Source: Gammaproteobacteria bacterium (GTDB taxonomy: Bacteria; Pseudomonadota; Gammaproteobacteria; Pseudomonadales; Azotimanducaceae). Taken from it: a DNA stretch of 64,000 nt. The first letter of the stretch is position 1. Every line of letters starts with the position of its first letter. Positions 1 through 8,953 of this stretch are shown in pieces. Location: assembly GCA_030425195.1 (NCBI GenBank), contig JAUIAV010000003.1:218091-282090 (forward strand), written 5' to 3'. A model generated the notes under the pieces. It was given only the letters and a program-made list of their open reading frames with translations, had not been told where the DNA came from and ran no database searches. The position numbers and the translations under genes were made by a program.

Positions 1-703
1 CCCGGTTGAGCAGCACGCCCGTGGGTTCTCCGTTCGAATCCCGCACCACCTCCCCGCCGGATGGTGACGGCGTCTCGCTGCTGATCCCGGCGATCTCGAG
101 CGCCTTCGCATTGGCGAGCAATCCGAAACCGCGACGGCCGAACAGCACCACCGGATGATCGCCGCTGACCGCATCGACCGGCCCTTTCACCGGCAGCTTG
201 TCCGCCCAGGCACCCTCGTCCCAGCCTGCACCGATGATCCACTCGCCGGGTGCCGCGCTCTCTACCCGTGCCACCAGCAGTCCGGCCATTTCTTCCACCG
301 TGGCGGCACCGCTGACGTCCACCCGGTCGGCCTGCTCGCCGATCTCATTGTAGTGGCCGTGACTCTCAACGAGTCCTGGGATCACGACAGCGCCTGCCAG
401 ATCTATGATCCGGGTTTCCGCGCCCTGATGCGGCGCCAGTGACTCGACGCTGCCCACCGCCAGAATTTTCGAACCCTGCACGGCGATGGCCGTGGCATCC
501 GGTTGCCAGACGCCATCGGCCTGCGGAGCATCGGCCGAAGGATGGCCGTCCGGATCCGGATCCGGCCAGTCGAAGGTGTACACCCGGGCGTTGGTGAAGA
601 GGACGTCCGCCACTTCGGGCTCGGTCGATGCCGCCCGGTCAGGCGGCTCGGGTGCCCCGCAGCCGCCCGCGGCCAGCAGCAGCACCATCAGGAAACGTTT
701 CAT
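1..703 (-). CDS. Exported amidohydrolase (YtcJ-like, family 3), C-terminus cut by window edge
   Basis: Translated from the reverse strand, the protein begins MKRFLMVLLLAAGGC, a lipoprotein-type signal with Cys15 as likely lipid attachment site. It continues with a typical amidohydrolase start: LFTNARVYTF near residue 33, an AIAVQGSKILAVG strand and the metal-binding HxH in IPGLVESHGH. About 234 codons are inside the window and the rest lies off the left end. YtcJ-like enzymes hydrolyse N-acyl or formamide-type bonds using one or two metals, and the substrate here is unknown. If the lipobox is used, the enzyme sits on the periplasmic side of a membrane. It is the last gene of a minus-strand run after the crotonase, with a 54-base gap. 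Confidence 0.85.
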   Translation of the reverse strand, partial: MKRFLMVLLLAAGGCGAPEPPDRAASTEPEVADVLFTNARVYTFDWPDPDPDGHPSADAPQADGVWQPDATAIAVQGSKILAVGSVESLAPHQGAETRIIDLAGAVVIPGLVESHGHYNEIGEQADRVDVSGAATVEEMAGLLVARVESAAPGEWIIGAGWDEGAWADKLPVKGPVDAVSGDHPVVLFGRRGFGLLANAKALEIAGISSETPSPSGGEVVRDSNGEPTGVLLNR

Positions 704-757
704 CGGGTCTCGGGTCCTCTCAACTCTCAGCACCCTTACTTAGCAGGCTGACCGGTC

Positions 758-1609
758 TCAGTCGCCGTTGACATCGCCCTTTTCCCGGCGTGCCTGTTCG
801 CGCCGATAGTTCTCGAAGGCGCGCTCGACCATCGGCCGGCGCGCGCCTCGTGGAACCTGGAGCGCATAGTCCGGGTCTTTCTCGCCCTCCGAGGAGAGCA
901 TATGCATGGTGTGGGCGGCGGTGATGTGCGCATGGAAACCCTGCACGTCCTGCATCTGATTCACCGCCATCTTGATCATTCGGAGCTGAAAAGGATCGTT
1001 GCGGGCGATGCGCGTAGCGTAGTCGAGCACGGCGTCCTCCAGCTGGCCGGCGGGGAAAACGCGATTCACCAGTCCCAGCGCCTCGGCTTCGGCCGCATCG
1101 ATGAACCGGCTCTCGTAGAGCAGCTCCTTGGCTTTGCGCGGGTGCATGTCCCACGGAATGCTGAAGTACTGAAAATTCGCTCCCAGAAACATGGCATCGT
1201 CCGCCGCGTAGATGATGTCCATGGCCGAAGCCACCAGCCAGCCGGCGAAGATGCAGTAGCCCTGAACACCGGCAATGGTCGGCGTGCCCAGATTGCGCCA
1301 GCGCAGCGTCTTCTCGACGAAGTTTTCCCGGGAGTGCGCGTAACGGCCCCTGAGTCCTTTCTGCAGCGGACGGCGCTCCCGGTCGGCCAGCTCGTCCGAC
1401 GTACCCAGGTCATGACCGCCCGAGAAGTGATCTCCAGCACCGAACAGGACAATCACATTCACCGCCGGATCCGCATCCGCACGCCGGAAGGCATCGTCCA
1501 GCTCCTCGAGCAGCCGCCGCGACTGGGCGTTGCGCACCTCCGGACGATGGGTCGTGATCCGTGCCACGCCATCCACCTGCTGCATTTCGATGAACTCGTA
1601 GTTGCTCAA
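758..1609 (-). CDS. Enoyl-CoA hydratase/isomerase (crotonase) family protein
   Basis: A 283-residue crotonase-fold protein. The first oxyanion-hole segment is GAGDHFSGGHDLG (about residues 57-69) and the second is GVQGYCIFAGWLVASAMD (about 114-131). Where classical hydratases carry their two catalytic glutamates, this protein reads FLGANFQYFSIPWDM, with no Glu in either place. A water-adding activity is therefore doubtful, and another CoA-thioester reaction or a non-catalytic role is possible. The C-terminal tail (about residues 240-283) is longer and more charged than usual. It lies 34 bases downstream of the double CoA-transferase on the same strand, so it probably acts on a CoA ester made by that enzyme. 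Confidence 0.88.
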   Translation of the reverse strand: MSNYEFIEMQQVDGVARITTHRPEVRNAQSRRLLEELDDAFRRADADPAVNVIVLFGAGDHFSGGHDLGTSDELADRERRPLQKGLRGRYAHSRENFVEKTLRWRNLGTPTIAGVQGYCIFAGWLVASAMDIIYAADDAMFLGANFQYFSIPWDMHPRKAKELLYESRFIDAAEAEALGLVNRVFPAGQLEDAVLDYATRIARNDPFQLRMIKMAVNQMQDVQGFHAHITAAHTMHMLSSEGEKDPDYALQVPRGARRPMVERAFENYRREQARREKGDVNGD

Positions 1610-1643
1610 CCGGTTTCTCCCCTCTTCAGCGCCCGTTCGCGAT

Positions 1644-4037
1644 TCAGGCCTGGTTGGCCACCGTGCTCGCCTGGACCGGGCCGCGTCCCGTGATCCCTTC
1701 TGCTGCCAGGCGCTCGTAATCCGAGCCGGTCAGACCGGCCAGCCGTTCGAGCACATCCCGCGAGTGCTGCCCCTGCAGAGGCGCCGCCCGGGTGACGCCG
1801 CCCGGCGTGCGGCTGAACTGAGCGGCGAGACCCGATTGCCAGTGCGGGCCCGCCTCCGGATGCAGGACTCGGACCATGTGGCCCCGGGCCCTGAGCGCAT
1901 GATCTTCGGCGATCTCGGCGGCATCCAGCACGGGCGCGACCGGCACACCGGCTGCCATCAGCATCTGTGCAAGCTGGTGCTTACCGAGCGTCTGCGTCTT
2001 CTCCCGGATCCGGGCGTCGATCTCCGACTCCCGTTCCTTCCTTGCCGCGGCCGGGAGCTTTTCGGGCAGGTCGAGCAGGAGCAGCGCCCGAAGGCGGGAC
2101 CATTGAGCGTCTGTCTCCACCGCGATGGCGATCCACTGGTCTTCCCCGGCCGCCGGGTAGACACCGTGCGGCGCGAAGCGCGGATGACGGTTGCCCACGG
2201 GACCCCGCACGTTTCCCGTTTTCTCGTATTCCAGCCAGGCGTCGCCGATGAAGGTGAAGTTCGCTTCCTGCATGGACAGATCGATGTACTGACCCTCGCC
2301 GGTCCGGTCCCGATGCAGGAGTGCCAGAACGATGGAGGCGAATCCGCAGAGCCCGGCCACCGGATCCGGATACATCTGCCCGGAATTGATGGGCTCCTCC
2401 CCTTCGTAGCCGAGCAGGGCCGACATGCCGGATGACGGCTCGATGGTGCCGCCGATTCCGGGCACGTTCGCCCAGGGACCAGTCGCGCCATAGGCGGACA
2501 GGCTGGCCATGATGAGACCCGGGTTGATCTCCGTGAGCGTCTGATAATCGATGCCGAGCTTGCCCATCACCCGGGGTGAGAAATTCTCGGCGACCACGTC
2601 CACCTTCGTCACCAGGGTCTTGAACAGCGCCACCCCCTCCGGAGCATCCAGATCCAGCGTGATGCACTGCTTGTTGAGATTGACCGAGTTGTACAGCGGG
2701 CTGAGATTCCAGGCATGCACCGCTTCCGGCAGCCCGGCGAGATTCTTCGGGATGGGGTTCTGATAGGTGCCGCGCCAGCTGTCCAGGCGTTTGCGGACCT
2801 CGAGCTGAATCACCTCGGCGCCAAGCAGGCCGAGCAGCTCCGTGGCATAGGTGCCTGCCCAGGCCTGGGTGAGGACGAGCGCCCGGAGGCCGGCCAGCGG
2901 GCCCGTTCCCGATCCCCCGGCCCGTACCGGCCGGCTTCCCGCAACCGCAGACCAGACGCCCTCCGAGCTGAATCCCCGGGAGTCATGCATCTGCTCATCC
3001 GGCGTCGGCGTGCGCCAGCCGGTCCTGCCGAACCGGGCAAACGGACCGGGATACCGCACCCCATCCTCCGTCTGACGGAAGAACGAACGCGCGAGAAACT
3101 GGGGATTTTCCCCCAGTTCGTCCATCCGCAGCACCGGTCCTGCGATCACACGCTCCGCCGCCAGCGCGTCGAACAGATCCATACGCGTCCAGCCGGACAT
3201 GGCCTCGGCCATCCGGTCCACGAAGCGCTCCTTGAGCTTGGGCCTGAGACCCGCCTGCTGCAGCGCCTCGTCCTCCGCCAGGTCCGGAAGCCCGAGAATC
3301 CGCATGGCCTTGATCCAGAAAGCCGGCCGGGAGATGGTCAGCGCGAAGTAGCCGTCTGCCACCGGCACCGGTCCGTCGTTCACGTCCAGGCGCTGTTTTC
3401 GCGGCCAGACGAAACCCGAATACAGATAGCGCAGAGGTGCTGGCGCGAACGTGGACACCAGCACCTCCCGCTCCGCGATGTCGATGATCTGCCCGGGCCT
3501 GCCGTTGGCTGCCTGTTCGAGGAGGGCCGCAAGCAGGCAACCGAAAGCAAAGGTTCCGCTCTGGAAGGCCGCCTGATAGCCGCTGGCCTTGAGCGGCTCC
3601 CTGTCCTGTTGCCCGTTCACCGATGCCCAGCCCGAACGGGCATTGAGTGTCAGCTCGTTGCCCGGAACGTCCGCGAGCTCGCCCGTCTGCCCGTGTGCAG
3701 TGACGGCACAGATCAGCGCCTCGGGGTTCAGATCCCGGAGACGATCGGGGCTCATCGGCATCCCGGGCAGGGTGTCGGTCAGCACGACGTGAGCCTCCCC
3801 GATCAGCGCTGCCAGCCGTTGATCCCGCGGTTCGTTCACGATCCGGCGGCTGCAGAGAAAATACTGCGCGGGAATGCTCCGGCGGGCGGCATCAAAGGGC
3901 GGGTCCAGACGCAGCGGATGTCCGCCCTCGGGCTCGACCCCGATCACTTCCGCGCCGAAGTCCGCAAGCAGGCGTCCACACCATGCGGTGGAAGGCCTGC
4001 CTCCCAGATCGAGCACCTTGAGCCCTGCGAGCGTCAT
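1644..4037 (-). CDS. Tandem double CaiB/BaiF (family III) CoA-transferase
   Basis: Two family III CoA-transferase domains are fused in 797 residues; single-domain members are about 400. Domain 1 starts at LAGLKVLDLGGRPSTAW and domain 2 at LAGLRALVLTQAWAGTY (about residue 378). Domain 2 has the usual NLNKQCITLDL segment and the aspartate expected to carry the acyl-CoA anhydride, D558 in YPDPVAG. Domain 1 aligns an alanine (A157, in YQAAFQSG) with that aspartate and lacks the NxNKxS segment, so it is probably structural. The ATG at 4037 was chosen because the fold begins there; a TTG 54 bases upstream (4091) is the alternative. It is followed by the crotonase and diverges from the serine hydrolase at 4153. 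Confidence 0.9.
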   Translation of the reverse strand: MTLAGLKVLDLGGRPSTAWCGRLLADFGAEVIGVEPEGGHPLRLDPPFDAARRSIPAQYFLCSRRIVNEPRDQRLAALIGEAHVVLTDTLPGMPMSPDRLRDLNPEALICAVTAHGQTGELADVPGNELTLNARSGWASVNGQQDREPLKASGYQAAFQSGTFAFGCLLAALLEQAANGRPGQIIDIAEREVLVSTFAPAPLRYLYSGFVWPRKQRLDVNDGPVPVADGYFALTISRPAFWIKAMRILGLPDLAEDEALQQAGLRPKLKERFVDRMAEAMSGWTRMDLFDALAAERVIAGPVLRMDELGENPQFLARSFFRQTEDGVRYPGPFARFGRTGWRTPTPDEQMHDSRGFSSEGVWSAVAGSRPVRAGGSGTGPLAGLRALVLTQAWAGTYATELLGLLGAEVIQLEVRKRLDSWRGTYQNPIPKNLAGLPEAVHAWNLSPLYNSVNLNKQCITLDLDAPEGVALFKTLVTKVDVVAENFSPRVMGKLGIDYQTLTEINPGLIMASLSAYGATGPWANVPGIGGTIEPSSGMSALLGYEGEEPINSGQMYPDPVAGLCGFASIVLALLHRDRTGEGQYIDLSMQEANFTFIGDAWLEYEKTGNVRGPVGNRHPRFAPHGVYPAAGEDQWIAIAVETDAQWSRLRALLLLDLPEKLPAAARKERESEIDARIREKTQTLGKHQLAQMLMAAGVPVAPVLDAAEIAEDHALRARGHMVRVLHPEAGPHWQSGLAAQFSRTPGGVTRAAPLQGQHSRDVLERLAGLTGSDYERLAAEGITGRGPVQASTVANQA

Positions 4038-4152
4038 GTCGTCCCCGCGCAGCGGACGGCCATCGTTCCTGGTGTTCCCGGCTCCTGCCAACTTGTTTCC
4101 CCTTCCCCCGGCTGGCAGGCTCAGTGTTTCAGCATTTCAGGGGACGGGCAAC

Positions 4153-5370
4153 ATGGACCTCGCAGACCTGACGCCGGAAGCAGCCGGCTTTTCCTCCTCG
4201 AGGCTCGAGCGCATCACGGGCCATATGGAACGGAACTACATCGACAGCGGGAAGATCGCCGGCGCGCAGATCGCCGTTGCCCGGCATGGCCACCTGGCGT
4301 ACTTCGAGAACCTCGGACAGATGGATCGGGAGCGCAGTCGGCCGATGGCGGACGACACCATCTTCCGGATCTACTCCATGACCAAGCCGATCACCTCGGT
4401 GGCGCTCATGCAGCTCTATGAGCGGGGTCTGTTTCAGCTGAACGATCCCGTTCACCGGGTCATCCCCGGCTGGCGGGAGCAGCAGGTCTACCTGGAAGGC
4501 GAAGGCGAGCACATCCGCCTGGAGCCCGTTCGGGAACCGGTGACGTTCCGGCACTTGCTCTGTCACACCGCCGGACTCTCCTACGGCGCCACCCGGCATC
4601 CGGTGGACAAGCTCTACCGGGCGGAGAGGATACGCCGGGATCAGGGCGAGACCCTGTCCAGCTTCGTCAACAAACTGGCGAACGTTCCCCTGCACTTTCA
4701 GCCCGGATCCCGCTGGATGTACTCCTATGCCACGGACGTCTGCGGTCACCTGGTGGAAGCGCTGTCCGGCCAGCGGCTGGACGCCTACTTCGCCGAGCAC
4801 ATCTTCGAGCCGCTCGGCATGAAGGACACCGCCTTCCATGTGCACCCGGATAAACGGAGCCGGTTCGCAGCCAACTACGAACGGGCACCGGACAAGACGC
4901 TGAAGCTGCTCGACGATCCCGAGAAGAGCCCTTACCTCGGCGAACCCACTTTCTTTTCGGGCGGCGGCGGCCTGACCGGCACCACGGCCGACTATCTGAA
5001 GTTCTGCGAGATGCTGCGATGCCGCGGAAAAGCGGGGGACGAGCGGATCATCGGCTCCAGAACGCTGGATCTGATGACGAGAAACCATCTGACCAGCGGT
5101 GATCTGTCCACCATGGCGGTGGGGGCGTTCTCGGAGACCGCTTACGATGGCGTCGGGTTCGGTCTCGGCTTCGCCATGTCCCTGGACGAGGTGGCCACGG
5201 GCGCTCTGGGACGGGGCGACTACTACTGGGGCGGCGCGGCATCGACCATCTTCTGGGTGGATCCCGCGGAAGACCTGGTGGTCGTCTTCATGACCCAGCT
5301 CATGCCGTCTGCCACCTTCAACTTCCGGGGACAGCTGAAGAACATCATCTACAGCGCCATCGAGGACTGA
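4153..5370 (+). CDS. Serine hydrolase, class C beta-lactamase/esterase family
   Basis: A 405-residue protein of the beta-lactamase-related (EstB/AmpC-like) hydrolase family. The nucleophile motif SMTK is at residues 75-78 in FRIYSMTKPIT. The second motif region is MYSYATDVCGHLVEALSG and the C-terminal part has FGLGFAMSLD and YYWGGAASTIFW. No signal peptide is visible at the chosen ATG, so a cytoplasmic esterase or amidase is more likely than antibiotic resistance. It is transcribed divergently from the double CoA-transferase and convergently with the hot-dog dehydratase. Two further members of the family lie at 41997 and 59523. Confidence 0.9.
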   Translation: MDLADLTPEAAGFSSSRLERITGHMERNYIDSGKIAGAQIAVARHGHLAYFENLGQMDRERSRPMADDTIFRIYSMTKPITSVALMQLYERGLFQLNDPVHRVIPGWREQQVYLEGEGEHIRLEPVREPVTFRHLLCHTAGLSYGATRHPVDKLYRAERIRRDQGETLSSFVNKLANVPLHFQPGSRWMYSYATDVCGHLVEALSGQRLDAYFAEHIFEPLGMKDTAFHVHPDKRSRFAANYERAPDKTLKLLDDPEKSPYLGEPTFFSGGGGLTGTTADYLKFCEMLRCRGKAGDERIIGSRTLDLMTRNHLTSGDLSTMAVGAFSETAYDGVGFGLGFAMSLDEVATGALGRGDYYWGGAASTIFWVDPAEDLVVVFMTQLMPSATFNFRGQLKNIIYSAIED

Positions 5371-5391
5371 ACGGCCGGGTCGCCGGGCGTC

Positions 5392-6198
5392 TCAGCCTAG
5401 GGCGTTGATCCGCATCTCGGTCAGCACCTTGGTCAGCTCCTTGGTCACCGCCCCGGCGGTACGGGTGAGCGCCATGGCTTCCGCCTCGCGCACCACATGG
5501 AAACTATCGTCCCAGAAAATCGGTCGGCGGAAGAAAATGTCCATGTCGAAACGCTCGGGTGGTGCTTCCGCGTAGATGGCAGCGAGCAGGTAGTGCACGC
5601 CCATCCCGCCGCCGATCAGCGGTGCTCTGAAACCCGCCTTGCGTGCGGCCTCCAGATCGTAGTGGATGCTGTTGCCTTCCTCCGAGTAGGCCACCACGAT
5701 TTCCGGTGTGAGCGTGTGGGTGGCGAGCACGGCTGCGGACGCCGGATCACTCAGGACGGGCGGCGGCCTCTCTCCTGCGCCTCGACCCGACTTCGCCGGA
5801 TCGGGTTTCAGAGAACGCCGCCTGGCGGTGATCACCCGCTCGCCCGTGGTGTCTTCGAACCAGACGTCGGTATCGATCGTCCGTCCTCTCGGCACTTCGG
5901 TGACCGCCGTGATGCGTCCGCGGACGGTGAGCGGCTCGTCCAGCGCTGCGGGCCGGTGCTGGATGAGGGACTGCAGCATGTTGACGTTGCCCTGGGCGCT
6001 GATGCCGCTGGCCACACCCGCCCGGATGGCAAGACCGATGAAGAATGCCGCATCCACCCGGTTGCCGAACAGATCCGGTTCGATGCCGCAGATCCCGAGC
6101 TTCTCCCGCTGGTAGTCTGCCGGCACCACGATCGTGTCCGGGTCGTATTCGAATCCCGCATGAGGATCCACCCACACCCGATCCGTGTTCCCGCTCAC
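5392..6198 (-). CDS. Fused double-hot-dog acyl-CoA dehydratase (FAS1-like plus MaoC-like halves)
   Basis: A 268-residue protein with two hot-dog modules. The N-terminal half (about 1-130) contains FGNRVDAAFFIGLAIRAG and resembles the FAS1-like dehydratase domain of HTD2/mesaconyl-CoA hydratase types. The C-terminal half contains NSIHYDLEAARKAGF followed by APLIGGGMGVHYLLAA, the MaoC-like active-site region with its D/H pair. Such proteins hydrate or dehydrate acyl-CoA. The GTG at 6198 was chosen because GGAGG lies 7 bases upstream; a GTG at 6237 is also in frame. A split version of the same architecture is encoded at 14652-15523. It is divergent from the isocitrate dehydrogenase. Confidence 0.82.
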   Translation of the reverse strand: MSGNTDRVWVDPHAGFEYDPDTIVVPADYQREKLGICGIEPDLFGNRVDAAFFIGLAIRAGVASGISAQGNVNMLQSLIQHRPAALDEPLTVRGRITAVTEVPRGRTIDTDVWFEDTTGERVITARRRSLKPDPAKSGRGAGERPPPVLSDPASAAVLATHTLTPEIVVAYSEEGNSIHYDLEAARKAGFRAPLIGGGMGVHYLLAAIYAEAPPERFDMDIFFRRPIFWDDSFHVVREAEAMALTRTAGAVTKELTKVLTEMRINALG

Positions 6199-6282
6199 CG
6201 GCTGACCTCCATTCCCCACGTCATGGTACGCTGCCACAGTCAGTCGGGCGTGTCATCAAAGTCAGAAGCATCAGGAGTTCAG

Positions 6283-7311
6283 GTGGCGAAGATCAAGGAG
6301 CGAGCGAAGGTAGTACTGATTCCTGGAGACGGCATCGGACCTGAAATCACCGAGGCGGTGCTCGAGGTGCTGGATGCCGCCGGGGCCAACATCGAGTGGG
6401 TGCGGCATGAGGCGGGTCTCGCGGCGCTCGAGCACGGGGCGGACGTGCTGCCGCAGGAAACCATCGAAGCCATCGAGCATCACCGGGTCGCGCTGAAAGG
6501 CCCCTGCACCACGCCCGTCGGAGAGGGTTTCGCATCGGTCAACGTGCAGCTCCGCAAGCAGTTCGACCTCTATGCTGCCGTCAGGCCCGTCCGCAGTCTC
6601 CCGGGGGTGACCACCCGCTTCGAGAACGTGGATCTGATCATCATCCGGGAAAACACCGAAGGCCTCTACAGCGGTGTGGAAAACGAGGTGGTACCCGGCG
6701 TGGTGATGAGCATGAAGGTGGCCACGGAAAAAGGCGTCCTGCGGATTGCTCACTGGGCCTTCCGCTTCGCGACTCAGCGTCAGCGGAACCGGATCACCGT
6801 GTTCCACAAAGCCAACATCATGAAGATGACGGACGGACTGTTTCTGCGCGCCAGCGACCAGGTGCACAAGCGCGAATACCCGAACATCGAGTACGAGACG
6901 GCCATCATCGATGCCGGCTGCATGCGTCTGGTCCAGGATCCGGGCCAGTTCGACATCCTTCTGCTGGAGAATCTGTACGGTGACGTGGTGAGCGACCTGT
7001 GCGCCGGCCTGGTGGGCGGGCTGGGTGTGGTCCCCGGTGCCAACTTCGGCGAGGACACGGCGGTCTTCGAAGCCGTGCATGGGTCCGCGCCCGACATCGC
7101 AGGCAGGAACGCGGCCAACCCGCTCGCCCTGCTCATGTCATCCGTGATGATGCTGAACCACATGGCGGAGCAGACGCCGGCCTACGCCGACATCGCCGAA
7201 CGCATCCGGCTGGCCTACGATCAGGCACTCCTGGACGGACAGAAGACGCGGGACCTCGGCGGGGACCTCACGACGGACGCGTTCGCCCGGGCGGTTATCG
7301 AACGTCTGTGA
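6283..7311 (+). CDS. NAD-dependent isocitrate dehydrogenase (isocitrate/isopropylmalate dehydrogenase family)
   Basis: A 342-residue beta-decarboxylating dehydrogenase. The nucleotide-binding start KVVLIPGDGIGPEIT, the substrate-binding VNVQLRKQFDLYAAVRPVRS, IIIRENTEGLYSG, the catalytic HKANIMKMTDG lysine and tyrosine region, and the metal-binding LLLENLYGDVVSDLCAG are all present. ENTEGLYSG together with VQLRKQFDLYA fits NAD-dependent isocitrate dehydrogenase better than isopropylmalate dehydrogenase. It converts isocitrate to 2-oxoglutarate in the TCA cycle. The GTG at 6283 has AGGAG 6-7 bases upstream and begins the conserved region; no ATG fits. It stands alone between divergent and convergent neighbours. 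Confidence 0.93.
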   Translation: MAKIKERAKVVLIPGDGIGPEITEAVLEVLDAAGANIEWVRHEAGLAALEHGADVLPQETIEAIEHHRVALKGPCTTPVGEGFASVNVQLRKQFDLYAAVRPVRSLPGVTTRFENVDLIIIRENTEGLYSGVENEVVPGVVMSMKVATEKGVLRIAHWAFRFATQRQRNRITVFHKANIMKMTDGLFLRASDQVHKREYPNIEYETAIIDAGCMRLVQDPGQFDILLLENLYGDVVSDLCAGLVGGLGVVPGANFGEDTAVFEAVHGSAPDIAGRNAANPLALLMSSVMMLNHMAEQTPAYADIAERIRLAYDQALLDGQKTRDLGGDLTTDAFARAVIERL

Positions 7312-7329
7312 GCAGACGCTGGAGGCTGC

Positions 7330-7941
7330 TCAGCCCTCCGCGCCCTGGGCGATGGGTCTGAATGAGAACCGCTGCCCGCCAACGCTGGCTTCGAACATCA
7401 GGCCGCCGGTGCCGATGATGAAAACGGCCATGCCCTTGTAGTATCCAGGCGCGGCGCTCTGCACGTCGTCGATGCCGCCGCTGGCTCCCGCGGTGGAGCC
7501 GGTGGTGCTGGCCGACATCTGCGCGTTCGCTCTCAGCACCGTGGCATTCACCTGCCCGCCGAACTCGAAGCCGCCTTCCGAAAACTCACGGAAAGCCCGC
7601 TCGTCCTCGAAAAAGATGATCTGTGTATACGCCTGGCCGCCCACCTGAAATCCCAGGGACGCCTGGGTGAGCGTGGTGTCACCGACCGGATCCTCGGCAA
7701 CGAACACCCGCCCCCGGCCGTAACCGCCGGCCAAAATGAAGCCACCCTTCCCCACCGTGGGAAAAATGGCGTAGCCATAGCTGTTCGAGAAGAAAGGACC
7801 GGCCGCTGCCGTGTTGCGGAAGACGTTGGCAGCCTCCGTATAGTTGTCCGCCATCGCGGGCGGCGGCTGAAGCGCCATCAGGCTGACGAGAACGGTCAGC
7901 ATGCTCACGACGAGCCGGTTGCGATTCACGCGATTGATCAT
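7330..7941 (-). CDS. Exported SYLF-domain (YSC84-like) protein
   Basis: A 203-residue protein with an N-terminal signal peptide (hydrophobic stretch about 10-25, cleavage near PAMA). The rest is a SYLF/YSC84 domain: YGYAIFPTVGKGGFILAGGYGRG, then GFQVGGQAYTQIIFF, and C-terminal GLMFEASVGGQRFSF. In eukaryotes SYLF domains bind phosphoinositides; in bacteria they are exported proteins of uncertain function, probably lipid-associated. It is convergent with the isocitrate dehydrogenase (18-base gap). A second SYLF protein, a lipoprotein, is at 20814. Confidence 0.88.
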   Translation of the reverse strand: MINRVNRNRLVVSMLTVLVSLMALQPPPAMADNYTEAANVFRNTAAAGPFFSNSYGYAIFPTVGKGGFILAGGYGRGRVFVAEDPVGDTTLTQASLGFQVGGQAYTQIIFFEDERAFREFSEGGFEFGGQVNATVLRANAQMSASTTGSTAGASGGIDDVQSAAPGYYKGMAVFIIGTGGLMFEASVGGQRFSFRPIAQGAEG

Positions 7942-8044
7942 GCACTGCTCCTGGGAAAATCCGGGCCCCTATATACAGCAAAGGGTTCCTCGAACGCCAA
8001 TCTGTCGGCAGAGCCTGACGGCAACTGTCTGAACAGCGGCTGAA

Positions 8045-8938
8045 TCATGTCCTGTCGGCCACGGAACGGAAACGGTCCACATTCAGACCCGGGTACCGGA
8101 TGGCGAGATCCGTCAGGGTCTGCCCGGTCCAGTAGGCGTGGCCCGGCGGCGGAAACCCGAACAGCACCAGCTGCTCCATGGATGCCCGCTGGACGAACTC
8201 GCCGAATGCCGGCAGGTGGGAGCGATCTGCCCAGGCGACCCGGGACGCCCATTCCGTACCGGCGGTCCTGAAGCTGACGTGCAGCGTCGCCCTGCTGCCA
8301 CGCGGTTCGCTCAGGCCGGTTCCGCGATGGAAGGTATCGATTCCGTAAGCCACCACGGTACCCGCCGGCCCGGCGGAGGATACCTCCGCTTCGTACCAGC
8401 GCGGCCTGCGGGACCGCGGTATCCAGTTCGGTTCCGGTCCCGCACCGGCGCTGACGGTTTTCGACAGGAAGTGCGGTGGTCCCAGTGTTTCCGGCACGTC
8501 GTGCAGAAACAGGAACATCTCCACCTGAGTCTGGGGCGCATCCGGCGCCGGGACCAGCAGCGTATGGTTCAGGAAGTCCCGATGCAGCGACTGCTCATAG
8601 TCCGCAGCCCCCGTGTACTTCATCCAGGTTTCCGCCGAGTAGATCCGGACGTCCTCCGAGCAGAGCAGCCGCCGGGCGAGACGGATCAGCTCTGGATGCA
8701 CCGCCAGCAGGTTGAGCACCACCGAATCGAAAGGAAAGGTCCGGATCCCGGCGAATTCATCCCCAAGGAACGGTGCGGCGAGCTCGCCTGCCGGGTTGCT
8801 GTGAAAGGCTTCGGCGGTCGGATACAGGGCAGCCACCGCTTCATTCGCTGCTGCCAGATCCGCGCTGTCGAGGTACCCGGGCAGCACGACGAAACCCTGT
8901 TCCTCGAACGCGGCATGCTGCTCATCTGTGACGGTCAT
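8045..8938 (-). CDS. Phytanoyl-CoA dioxygenase (PhyH) family oxygenase
   Basis: A 297-residue Fe(II)/2-oxoglutarate-dependent oxygenase-like protein. The HxD iron motif is HRDFLNHT (about residues 119-126), the distal histidine is in IDTFHRGTGLSE, and the 2-oxoglutarate arginine is in TLHVSFRTAG. The N-terminus AAFEEQGFVVLPGYL is typical of the family. Members hydroxylate small lipophilic or CoA-bound substrates; this substrate is unknown. It is 15 bases downstream of the sodium/solute symporter on the same strand, which suggests it acts on the imported compound. Confidence 0.88.
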   Translation of the reverse strand: MTVTDEQHAAFEEQGFVVLPGYLDSADLAAANEAVAALYPTAEAFHSNPAGELAAPFLGDEFAGIRTFPFDSVVLNLLAVHPELIRLARRLLCSEDVRIYSAETWMKYTGAADYEQSLHRDFLNHTLLVPAPDAPQTQVEMFLFLHDVPETLGPPHFLSKTVSAGAGPEPNWIPRSRRPRWYEAEVSSAGPAGTVVAYGIDTFHRGTGLSEPRGSRATLHVSFRTAGTEWASRVAWADRSHLPAFGEFVQRASMEQLVLFGFPPPGHAYWTGQTLTDLAIRYPGLNVDRFRSVADRT

Positions 8939-8953
8939 GGCCCTATCTCAGTC

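Noticed and set aside
155..442. A 95-codon plus-strand frame at the left end
   Set aside because: It is antisense to the amidohydrolase, which has clear motifs and a lipoprotein signal.
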